DNA from: Lachnospiraceae bacterium
GTDB taxonomy: Bacteria; Bacillota; Clostridia; Lachnospirales; Lachnospiraceae
Direction of reading: 5' to 3'
Length of the DNA stretch: 20,031 nt
Assembly (NCBI GenBank): GCA_017964745.1
Contig: JAGCRJ010000275.1
Coordinates: forward strand, 1 to 20,031
The notes under the pieces are model-generated. The model saw nothing but the letters and a program-made list of their open reading frames with translations, was not told the origin of the DNA and made no database searches. Below are positions 8,677-15,300 of this stretch, piece after piece. The position numbers and the translations under genes were made by a program. How positions within the stretch are numbered: position 1 is the stretch's first letter; the number at the start of each line of letters is the position of its first letter.

Positions 8677-8682
8677 TCCCCT
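8677..8682 (-). promoter_or_regulatory. Ribosome binding site deciding the start of the K/X-like pilin
   Basis: AGGGGA on the minus strand sits four bases before the ATG at 8672. The competing starts at 8705 and 8696 have no such sequence upstream, and this start gives a leader of ordinary class III length (13 residues). Confidence 0.65.
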
Positions 8683-8686
8683 GACG

Positions 8687-8723
8687 CAAAAGCCATACTT
8701 TTCACAGTATATATCGGCTTTTG
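8687..8723 (-). promoter_or_regulatory. Hairpin in the leader mRNA of the pilin operon
   Basis: On the minus strand CAAAAGCC (8723-8716) pairs perfectly with GGCTTTTG (8694-8687). A further ATAC/GTAT pairing lies nested inside, with a 5-base bulge and an 8-base loop. The hairpin ends just before the AGGGGA ribosome binding site, so it could stabilise the 5' end or tune initiation. There is no U-tract, so it is not a terminator. Confidence 0.45.
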
Positions 8724-8790
8724 AACCCCTTTATTTTACCATAAATGCATACATTTGGCGCTTTTTTTACATTATTTAAGAAGAATTATT

Positions 8791-8819
8791 TTTATAGGCA
8801 GATAATAACAAACTGTCAA
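8791..8819 (-). promoter_or_regulatory. Sigma-A-type promoter of the pilin operon
   Basis: On the minus strand TTGACA (8819-8814) is followed by a 17-base spacer and TATAAA (8796-8791). It lies about 110-120 bases upstream of the first pilin start, leaving a fairly long leader. It is back-to-back with the gpx promoter at 8872-8900, with 52 bases between the two -35 boxes. Confidence 0.8.
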
Positions 8820-8871
8820 TAAGGCTGAAATATCAAAATTCGGGCTTTTTCAGAGATTATCAAAAAAATGA

Positions 8872-8900
8872 TTGACAGCTTACATTTGATAAAATATAAT
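8872..8900 (+). promoter_or_regulatory. Perfect-consensus sigma-A promoter of the gpx-ohrR operon
   Basis: TTGACA (8872-8877), a 17-base spacer and TATAAT (8895-8900) match the consensus exactly. Transcription should start near 8907, about 37 bases before the gpx ATG. The spacer holds a TTTGATA motif (8885-8891), and inverted copies lie just upstream (8858-8864 and 8831-8837), making this a candidate operator region for a repressor. Confidence 0.88.
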
Positions 8901-8943
8901 AGGACACAAGATAAGCAGATCACTTTTTTGAAAGGAGAAAATT

Positions 8944-9486
8944 ATGGGTTTTTACGATCTTAGTGTTACATCGGCAGCAGGCGAAGAGATATCAATGAAG
9001 GATTATGAAGGAAAGGTTGTCCTTATTGTAAACACCGCAACAGGCTGCGGATTCACTCCTCATTACAAGGATATCGAGGAAATGTACGAGAAGTATCATG
9101 ATAAGGGATTTGAAGTGATCGATGTTCCCTGCAATCAGTTTGCGGGACAGACCCCCGGTACCGACGAGGAGATCCATGAGTTCTGCCAGCTTAAGTACAA
9201 AACACAGTTTCCGCAGATGAAGAAATCGGATGTCAACGGAGAGAATGCGATCCCTCTGTTCAAATATCTGAAGGAGCAGAAGGGATTCGAAGGATTCGGC
9301 AAAGGTCCCTCAGCTCTTGCAATGAGCGCTATGCTTTCCAAGATCGATAAGGATTACAAGAATAATCCCGAGATCAAGTGGAATTTCACCAAGTTTGTGG
9401 TCGATCGCAGCGGAAATGTTGCAGCAAGATTTGAACCTACGGAAAAAATGAGTAAAATAGATAAGTGTGTTGAAGAACTTATTTAG
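8944..9486 (+). CDS. Glutathione peroxidase family thiol peroxidase (Cys type)
   Basis: This encodes 180 residues, the full family length, with no signal peptide, so it is cytoplasmic. The peroxidatic residue is Cys35 in NTATGCGFTP, encoded by TGC and not a selenocysteine TGA. Gln69 (FAGQTPG), Trp146 and Asn147 (WNFTKFVVD) complete the family's catalytic tetrad. Cys81 (EFCQLKY) matches the resolving Cys of yeast and plant 2-Cys enzymes, which use thioredoxin rather than glutathione as reductant. It likely reduces hydrogen peroxide and organic hydroperoxides. It has an AAAGGAG ribosome binding site at 8931-8937 and is followed 18 bases later by an ohrR-like gene, so oxidative induction is likely. 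A close paralogue lies at 17441-17980 on the other strand. Confidence 0.95.
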   Translation: MGFYDLSVTSAAGEEISMKDYEGKVVLIVNTATGCGFTPHYKDIEEMYEKYHDKGFEVIDVPCNQFAGQTPGTDEEIHEFCQLKYKTQFPQMKKSDVNGENAIPLFKYLKEQKGFEGFGKGPSALAMSAMLSKIDKDYKNNPEIKWNFTKFVVDRSGNVAARFEPTEKMSKIDKCVEELI

Positions 9487-9504
9487 TTTTAGGAGGATCA
9501 GCAA

Positions 9505-9936
9505 GTGGCTCAGGAATATGAACAGCTTCTTTTGAAAAACCAGTTATGTTTTCCTTTGTATGCGTGCGGCAGAAAGATTGTCGCATCATATACACCTTAT
9601 CTGAAACCGCTCGGACTTACTTATACGCAGTATGTGGTTTTCATGGTGCTCTGGGAAAAGGAAAGTGTGAATGTCGGACAGCTCGGAAGCATTCTTCATC
9701 TTGATGCGGGAACGCTCACACCGCTTCTCAAGCATCTTGAAAAGGACGGCTATATCACCAGAACCCGTTCAAAAGAAGACGAGCGCGTTACACTCATAAG
9801 CATTACCGATAAGGGAAATGCGCTTAAGGAAAAGTGCAAGGATATTCCCGGAAAACTTGCTACGGAAGGATCTTCCCTGACTCAGAAGGAAGCGGCGGAA
9901 CTTTACAGACTGCTTTATAAATATCTGAGTGAATGA
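9505..9936 (+). CDS. ohrR: OhrR-type MarR family redox-sensing repressor
   Basis: This encodes 143 residues, starting at a GTG preceded by AGGAGG (9491-9496). The N-terminal LLLKNQLCFPLYACGRKI, with Cys15, is the OhrR signature. Tyr29 and Tyr40 (PLGLTYTQY) match the positions that contact the reactive Cys in Bacillus OhrR. A winged helix follows: LGSILHLDAGTLTPLLKHLEKDG is the helix-turn-helix and RSKEDERVTLISITDKG the wing. In the family, oxidation of Cys15 by organic hydroperoxides releases the dimer from DNA. A second Cys (Cys21) lies nearby. Its place directly after gpx suggests it represses that operon and itself; other targets such as the second gpx are possible. MarR family is certain and the OhrR subtype very likely. 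Confidence 0.9.
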   Translation: MAQEYEQLLLKNQLCFPLYACGRKIVASYTPYLKPLGLTYTQYVVFMVLWEKESVNVGQLGSILHLDAGTLTPLLKHLEKDGYITRTRSKEDERVTLISITDKGNALKEKCKDIPGKLATEGSSLTQKEAAELYRLLYKYLSE

Positions 9937-9962
9937 TCCTGTTAATATATTTATTGTATCAG

Positions 9963-9991
9963 GCGGGACCCGCAAAGGGTCCCGCTTTTTT
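9963..9991 (+). terminator. Rho-independent terminator of gpx-ohrR
   Basis: A perfect 9-bp stem GCGGGACCC / GGGTCCCGC with a 5-base loop (GCAAA) is followed by six T residues (9986-9991). It lies 26 bases after the ohrR stop. Confidence 0.93.
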
Positions 9992-10044
9992 GCTGCGCAA
10001 AAAGCTCGCGAGCCGGTGAACGCGGGAACACTCCGTGTTCACCG
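9984..10044. repeat. Cluster of abutting palindromes downstream of the terminator
   Basis: Three inverted repeats abut the terminator. GCTTTTTTGC/GCAAAAAGC (9984-10005, one T bulged) reuses the terminator's T tract. GCTCGCGAGC (10004-10013) is a perfect 10-base palindrome. CGGTGAAC (10014-10021) pairs with GTTCACCG (10037-10044). The block encodes nothing and looks like a compound intergenic repeat or an old palindromic element. Whether it recurs in the genome cannot be seen here. Confidence 0.5.
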
Positions 10045-10047
10045 CAA

Positions 10048-10067
10048 TTAAGAAACGGTTAAGAAAC
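10048..10067 (+). promoter_or_regulatory. Direct repeat, candidate OmpR-family response regulator operator
   Basis: TTAAGAAAC occurs twice (10048-10056 and 10059-10067), with the starts 11 bases apart, about one helical turn. This is the usual layout for OmpR/PhoB-type regulators. It lies about 80 bases upstream of the ABC ATPase start, and an OmpR-family regulator is encoded in the same operon. A possible weak -10 (TATATT, 10108-10113) has no good -35, which would fit an activator-dependent promoter. Confidence 0.5.
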
Positions 10068-10147
10068 TGACAAGGTACTGCTCAAGACTTGTTAATGACC
10101 TGCGGATTATATTGGTATCATCAAAGGAAACAAAACGGAGGAACGAA

Positions 10148-10960
10148 ATGGATAAAAAGATCATTCTGCAGGCTAAGGAACTTTCAAAGACATTTTCCAA
10201 TGAGTCTGTACAGCAGCACGTACTCAAGAATCTTAATCTGAAGATATACAAAGGAGATTTTACGGTAATAATGGGTAACTCCGGATCCGGAAAGAGCACA
10301 CTCATGTATTCGCTTTCCGGAATGGACAGACCGTCACTGGGATCGGTTCTTTATTATCTGGACGGATCGGATGAGCCTGTGGATATCTCGAAATACGGTA
10401 ATGACAAACTGGCTCTTTTCAGAAGAGATCATGCCGGATTTGTTTTTCAGCAAAATTACCTCCATGACAGCATGAGTGCTCTCGATAATGTAATGATAAG
10501 CGGTCTTCTTAAAAACAAAAGCAGGAAGGAAGTTGCCGTAAGGGCCGGAGAACTTCTTAAGAGAGTGGATATCTCAGAGGCTGATTCGAGGAAGTTTCCG
10601 GCACAGTTATCGGGAGGCCAGCAGCAGAGAGTTGCGGTTGTGAGGGGAGTCATCAACGATCCCGAGATACTTTTTGCCGACGAACCTACCGGAGCGCTCA
10701 ATTCGCAGAACACTGTCAATGTTCTCGATATCCTCAGCGAGCTGAACGGATCCGGACAGAGCATAGTAATGGTGACACATACCATCAAGGCTGCGGAACG
10801 CGGTAACAGGGTCATATATCTGGCTGACGGAGTTATCTCCGATGAATGCGATCTCGGAGAGTATGCCGGAGATTACAGGGATGAATCCAATCCCGAACGT
10901 GACAGGGCACTGGAAAGACACAGAAGGCTTAAGGATTTCCTTCAGGAGATGGGGTGGTAA
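10148..10960 (+). CDS. ABC transporter ATP-binding protein (LolD/MacB-type)
   Basis: This encodes 270 residues from the ATG at 10148, which has GGAGG at 10137-10141; a longer reading from 10112 lacks a comparable site. Walker A is GNSGSGKST (43-51), the Q-loop is around Gln101-Gln102 (FVFQQNYL), the signature is LSGGQQQR (154-161), Walker B is ILFADEPTGALN (174-185) and the H-loop is His211 (MVTHTIKAA). These place it in the family that pairs with FtsX/MacB-type permeases, which drive extrusion or membrane mechanotransmission rather than import. The ~30-residue C-terminal tail (NPERDRALERHRRLKDFLQEMGW) is charged and helical. The stop is followed one base later by the permease ATG. Substrate is unknown; an antimicrobial peptide or cell-envelope stress role is suggested only by the linked two-component system. 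Confidence 0.95.
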   Translation: MDKKIILQAKELSKTFSNESVQQHVLKNLNLKIYKGDFTVIMGNSGSGKSTLMYSLSGMDRPSLGSVLYYLDGSDEPVDISKYGNDKLALFRRDHAGFVFQQNYLHDSMSALDNVMISGLLKNKSRKEVAVRAGELLKRVDISEADSRKFPAQLSGGQQQRVAVVRGVINDPEILFADEPTGALNSQNTVNVLDILSELNGSGQSIVMVTHTIKAAERGNRVIYLADGVISDECDLGEYAGDYRDESNPERDRALERHRRLKDFLQEMGW

Positions 10961-10961
10961 G

Positions 10962-13343
10962 ATGAACAGATTATTTATGATAGCCCGGAATAACATCAAG
11001 AGACAAAAAGGCGATATGATCACATTCATGCTGCTCACGTTTCTTTCCGCCTTTCTTATCTTCGACTGTGCATCTGCCCTTCTCGGGATGGGAAAAGTGG
11101 TTGATGACAGATTCGAATCCGTTCACGGAGCGCATGTGATCTTGTATTCCACGGATATGTCGATGGATGACAAAGCTGCGGAGGATGCGTTCAGGGAAAA
11201 CGAACATATAACGGAATATGAGAAAACTCCGTGCGTCATTGCAATAGCCGAGCACCGCAGGAAGGGAACGGAAGAATTCGGACAGTACCAGTTCCTGATC
11301 GAAAGATACGGAGAATCCAAGGAACTGATGGACATACATATGCCTGTGGATTCATTCGGAAAAGACGATATACTGCTTCCTCTTTTCCTTGAGGGGAAGT
11401 ACCCCATCGGCTCATGCATTCAGATCAAAATGGATGATGATATCTATGATCTTAATGTTGCGGGATTTATAGAGGATCCGTATTTCAGCAGTTCCATCAA
11501 TATAACCGTATATTCTGTCGTGGTATCGGGAGAGATGATGGATGAATTTGCGGATGCTCATCCCACCGTAGCGATCAGGGGATATATCCACAAGGGAAGA
11601 ACGGACGATCCTTCATACAGTACCAATGATCTCGAAGGTGAGATATCGGCATCTTATAAAGCATCTCTTGAAGAAGCAAAGTCTGCAGAGCCCGGCATCA
11701 CGGTGCCCGAGCCGCTCCTCATCAACTGGGAGATGATGCGCGGAGGAGCGCAGTTCATGCCAATGGTTTTTATGGCGGTGATACTTGTTTTTGCCGTTAT
11801 CATTCTTGTCATATCACTTGTAGTCATATCCTTCAGCATCAGGAACTTCATAACCAGGAGCATGAAAAATACCGGAATACTCGAAGCATGCGGTTATACC
11901 GTGACCGAGCTGAGAACGTCGCTTGCACTGCAGATACTATTTGTCACATTCCTCGGATCGTTATCCGGTATCATCGCGGCCATGGCTTCATTTCGTTACT
12001 TCGGGATCGTCATCACCATGATCCTCGGACTGACCTGGACCTGCGGCATCAATTTCTTCCCGGGCATCTGTGTCATCTTCGTACTTCTTCTTTTGTCGGC
12101 CGCATTGTCCGCAGTGCTGAGCTCTTCGCTTAAGAAAATCTCCGTGCTGGATGCACTCAGAGGCGGTATTACGTCACATAACTTTAAACGGAATTTCTTC
12201 TCCTTTGAAAAAACTCCTCTGCCCATACCTCTTGTGATGTCTCTTAAGGACTGCTTCGGAAATGCCGGCAGAAACCTTCTGATAGTTTTTATTTCAGCTG
12301 TCCTGATGATAGCCGCTCTTGCGGGCTTTGGAATACTTGAGAATTTCGGTAAGGATACCGGCAGTCTTATAAGATTTATGGGTATGGATATTGCCACCGC
12401 AAGGATCGACGGTGAGGATGGACTTACCGATGACATTGCCGAATTAAACGGTGTGAGCAAGGTTGTAAAGTGTTCCGATTTCGAGCCTGTGATCTCCTTC
12501 GGCGGTGTTTCGACGGGAGTTCATGTCAATGTCGTTGATAACATAAGTAACGTGGAGAATCTCAATCTGATCGAAGGCAGGGTGATAGAAAATGCCAACG
12601 AGGTCATGCTTACCAACGGTGTTATGGAAGATCTCGGACTGAAGGTCGGTGATGTTGTTACGATCGAGTATGCCGGAAGCAGCGCAGAATATCTTGTCTG
12701 CGGAAGCCACCAGAGGATCGACCGTATGGGCAGAAGCGCATATATGACTTTTGACGGGGCTTCAAAGATCCGGTCGGGTGATTTTCCTGTCTATTATCAC
12801 GTAAATGCCCCGGACGGGGTGACGTATGACGATATCGAATCCGAAGCAAGGGCACTTGCCCTGGAGAAGGGGATCACTCTTTCATATCAGGACCTGGATA
12901 AGGTAATGAAGGATACCGCGGGTACGCTGGCTCTTGCCATGAAGCTTCTGTGCATACTCATCACCATGATCACCGTATTTATAGTTGTGTTCGTCGAATC
13001 GCTTGTCATCCGTGCCAAGATGGCGAGAGAGTGGAAGGACCTTGGCATAAGCAACGCTCTCGGAAGAAGCAGCAAAGAGCTGATAGTACAGATCATGCTT
13101 TCCAATATCCCTGCAATAGCCCTGGGCGGACTGATCGGGATCCTTTTTTCCGGAAACGTGACAAGAAGCGTGACCAGACTTGCTTTTTCCATCTTCTCCA
13201 TAAGGAAGGTTGATATCACCATTCCCGTTATGTGGACTCTGATATGCTTTGTCGGAATGATACTTGTTGCAGCCCTTTCATCGGCTCTTGCGGGTTTAAA
13301 GGTAAGACATCTTCACCCTGTGGAAATGATCACGGAAGACTGA
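10962..13343 (+). CDS. FtsX/MacB-type ABC transporter permease, two FtsX domains
   Basis: This encodes 793 residues from the ATG at 10962, one base after the ATPase stop, with GGGGTGG just upstream; a longer reading from 10842 would overlap the ATPase by 119 bases and is rejected. I see eight likely transmembrane segments: about 20-42, 267-293, 316-340, 352-385, 437-458, 653-680, 706-730 and 751-778. Two large extracytoplasmic domains lie at about 43-265 and 459-650. The first FtsX domain follows the first outside domain (VISFSIRNFITRSMKNTGIL) and the second closes the protein (ARLAREWKDLG-like KMAREWKDLGISNALG). Eight segments with duplicated halves resemble LolC/E or YbbP-type permeases rather than the ten-segment BceB type. 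It presumably works with the upstream ATPase; the substrate is unknown. Confidence 0.92.
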   Translation: MNRLFMIARNNIKRQKGDMITFMLLTFLSAFLIFDCASALLGMGKVVDDRFESVHGAHVILYSTDMSMDDKAAEDAFRENEHITEYEKTPCVIAIAEHRRKGTEEFGQYQFLIERYGESKELMDIHMPVDSFGKDDILLPLFLEGKYPIGSCIQIKMDDDIYDLNVAGFIEDPYFSSSINITVYSVVVSGEMMDEFADAHPTVAIRGYIHKGRTDDPSYSTNDLEGEISASYKASLEEAKSAEPGITVPEPLLINWEMMRGGAQFMPMVFMAVILVFAVIILVISLVVISFSIRNFITRSMKNTGILEACGYTVTELRTSLALQILFVTFLGSLSGIIAAMASFRYFGIVITMILGLTWTCGINFFPGICVIFVLLLLSAALSAVLSSSLKKISVLDALRGGITSHNFKRNFFSFEKTPLPIPLVMSLKDCFGNAGRNLLIVFISAVLMIAALAGFGILENFGKDTGSLIRFMGMDIATARIDGEDGLTDDIAELNGVSKVVKCSDFEPVISFGGVSTGVHVNVVDNISNVENLNLIEGRVIENANEVMLTNGVMEDLGLKVGDVVTIEYAGSSAEYLVCGSHQRIDRMGRSAYMTFDGASKIRSGDFPVYYHVNAPDGVTYDDIESEARALALEKGITLSYQDLDKVMKDTAGTLALAMKLLCILITMITVFIVVFVESLVIRAKMAREWKDLGISNALGRSSKELIVQIMLSNIPAIALGGLIGILFSGNVTRSVTRLAFSIFSIRKVDITIPVMWTLICFVGMILVAALSSALAGLKVRHLHPVEMITED

Positions 13344-13427
13344 CAGTGCGGTGATACATGCCTGTTTTCACTGACTTCCCGTTATGATAAACTTTATATG
13401 GAATGTAAAGAAGATCGGGGAGCGTAT

Positions 13428-14123
13428 ATGCATTACAATTGTCTTATAGTTGACGACGAGAAGGAACTGGCAAGGATGACGGCGGAATACTTCGAGATGT
13501 TCGAAGTAAAGACCTGCTTTGTCACATCTGCCGATGAATGCTACGGATTCCTTGAGTCAAACAGCACGGATCTGATCCTCCTGGATATCAACCTGGGGGA
13601 CGGATCCGGTTTTGATGTCTGCAAGAAGATCCGTGAAAAATACAGACTGCCTATATTGTTCATAAGTGCAAGGCAGAGTGATGATGACATACTTATCGCT
13701 CTCAGCATAGGCGGCGACGATTATATCAAAAAGCCCTACAGCCTTTCCGTGCTGCTTGCCAAGGTTAAGGTAACACTTAAGAGGATCGCCGAATCCGGAG
13801 CAGCGTCCGTACCGACGGATGCCGGAGCGCCGCCTGCGGATGAGGTCTTGACGCTTGATCCTTCAACCATGTCCGTGCTCCTGCACGGTGAGAGGATACC
13901 GCTCAAAGCCAGGGAGTATGCGCTTCTCGAAGCACTCTACAATCATAAGAATACGATCGTATCCAAGGACAGACTCTTTGAAGAGGTCTGGGGAGACGGA
14001 TACTACAGTGACGGAACTCTGAATGTGCATATCCGGAAACTCAGAGAGAAGATTGAAAAAGATCCGAATTCCCCCGCGTTCATCAAGACCGTCTGGGGAA
14101 CGGGATACATTCTTGAAATATGA
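13428..14123 (+). CDS. OmpR/PhoB-family DNA-binding response regulator
   Basis: This encodes 231 residues from the ATG at 13428, preceded by GGGGAG (13417-13422); an upstream in-frame ATG at 13398 has no comparable site. The receiver domain has the acidic pair Asp9-Asp10, phospho-acceptor Asp53 (LILLDINLGDGSG), Ser80 and Lys102 (GGDDYIKKPYS). A linker at about 127-140 is Ala/Pro-rich. The winged-helix output domain contains LKAREYALLEALYNHKNTIV and the recognition region DGTLNVHIRKLREKIE, ending TVWGTGYILEI. It lies 84 bases after the permease, and its stop overlaps the kinase start by four bases. It probably responds to that kinase and controls the ABC genes, perhaps through the direct repeat at 10048-10067. 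A weak internal promoter (TTTTCA 13365-13370, TAAACT 13388-13393) is possible. Confidence 0.95.
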   Translation: MHYNCLIVDDEKELARMTAEYFEMFEVKTCFVTSADECYGFLESNSTDLILLDINLGDGSGFDVCKKIREKYRLPILFISARQSDDDILIALSIGGDDYIKKPYSLSVLLAKVKVTLKRIAESGAASVPTDAGAPPADEVLTLDPSTMSVLLHGERIPLKAREYALLEALYNHKNTIVSKDRLFEEVWGDGYYSDGTLNVHIRKLREKIEKDPNSPAFIKTVWGTGYILEI

Positions 14124-15283
14124 AACACATCAAGGGACTGTTTATCATTCATACGGTTTTTATGCTGGCAGTTCTGCTCGCACTCATTTACCTGTTTGGA
14201 AAAATGGGTAACGGTGATGTCATAGTCGGCTCATACAGTGACGAAGAACTGGCGGTATATAAGCGTATCTGGGAAGATCTGATGCTTGCCCGCGAAGCAG
14301 ACAACAAGAGGATCTTAGCCATCCTGTTTGCTTTCTGGTCTGCGCTTGCTGCATCCGGATATATCCTGCTTACGCTTATTTATTTCAGACTTATCCGTCC
14401 GGCTCAGGACATGCAGAGATTTTCTTCGGAGATAGCGGGCGGTAACCTCGATATTCCGCTGCCTGTCCGCAAAAGCAACCTGTTCGGCTCATTTACCGAA
14501 AGCTTCGATATGATGAGGGAACAGCTAAAGGCTTCAAGGGACCGGGAGATAAAAGCCAGAAAGGCAAACCGTGATCTTGTGGCGGAACTCAGTCACGATC
14601 TTAAGACACCCGTGGCAACCATTCAGGCAGGATGCGAGGTGCTTGATGCCCAGATGCTGAGAAAGAGAAAGTCACTTGCAGAGGGCAGTCCGGTAACGCT
14701 TTCTTCCGACGAACTTGATTCCATGATAGAGAAAGTTTCGATGCTTTCCGATAAAGCCTCCACCATAAACAGCCTTGTGGAGAATGTGTTCCGGGCTACG
14801 CTGGATGATATGGAGGAGATCCGCATCGAAACCTCCGAGTATGATTCGAAGGTCCTGCTGGATCATATAAAGAGTCTGCAGGAATACGGAAACATCATAC
14901 TGGAGAATGACATTCCCGAATGCCTTGTATGCATAGACAAGCTCAGGATGAAACAGGTCATTGACAATGTGGTGGGGAATTCAAGGAAATATGCCGGTAC
15001 CGACATACGTGTCAGTTTCGGAATGGAAGAGATATCTGACATGTCCGGAAAGAAGATGCGTTTTCTTTTTATCAGGATAGCGGACAGCGGGCCGGGAGTA
15101 AAACCCGAGGAACTTCCGCTTGTAAGTGAGAAATATTACCGCGGTAAGGATACTGCCGAAAAGCAGGGATACGGCCTCGGTCTTTATCTTGTAAGGACTT
15201 ACATGGAAAGACAGGGCGGAGGATATGAATGCTATAACGAAGACGGATTTGTCGTAAAGCTTCTCGTCAGGGTGGCGGGATAA
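14120..15283 (+). CDS. Membrane sensor histidine kinase
   Basis: This encodes 387 residues. Two transmembrane helices, about 6-27 and 67-90, enclose a short outside loop of about 40 residues, so sensing is either by a small extracytoplasmic domain or through the membrane or the partner transporter. A HAMP-like linker follows (RLIRPAQDMQRFSSEIAGGN). The phospho-acceptor is His159 in ELSHDLKTPVA. The catalytic domain shows an N-box (VIDNVVGNSRKYA, Asn283 and Asn287), G1 (ADSGPGV) and G2 (GYGLGLYLV). An insertion of ~35 residues between the two dimerisation helices (RKRKSLAEGSPVTLSSDELDS) is longer than usual. It overlaps the regulator by four bases, so the two are coupled. The stimulus is unknown. 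Confidence 0.94.
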   Translation: MKHIKGLFIIHTVFMLAVLLALIYLFGKMGNGDVIVGSYSDEELAVYKRIWEDLMLAREADNKRILAILFAFWSALAASGYILLTLIYFRLIRPAQDMQRFSSEIAGGNLDIPLPVRKSNLFGSFTESFDMMREQLKASRDREIKARKANRDLVAELSHDLKTPVATIQAGCEVLDAQMLRKRKSLAEGSPVTLSSDELDSMIEKVSMLSDKASTINSLVENVFRATLDDMEEIRIETSEYDSKVLLDHIKSLQEYGNIILENDIPECLVCIDKLRMKQVIDNVVGNSRKYAGTDIRVSFGMEEISDMSGKKMRFLFIRIADSGPGVKPEELPLVSEKYYRGKDTAEKQGYGLGLYLVRTYMERQGGGYECYNEDGFVVKLLVRVAG

Positions 15284-15300
15284 ATTCAGGAGGATATGGG

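Noticed and set aside
8944..9486. Possible selenoprotein glutathione peroxidase
   Set aside because: The catalytic codon is TGC (Cys35) and the frame has no internal TGA.
10962..13343. BceB-type bacitracin/peptide detoxification permease
   Set aside because: I count about eight membrane segments with two similar outside domains, not ten with one large domain late in the protein; the kinase also has a ~40-residue loop rather than the very short loop of BceS-type kinases.
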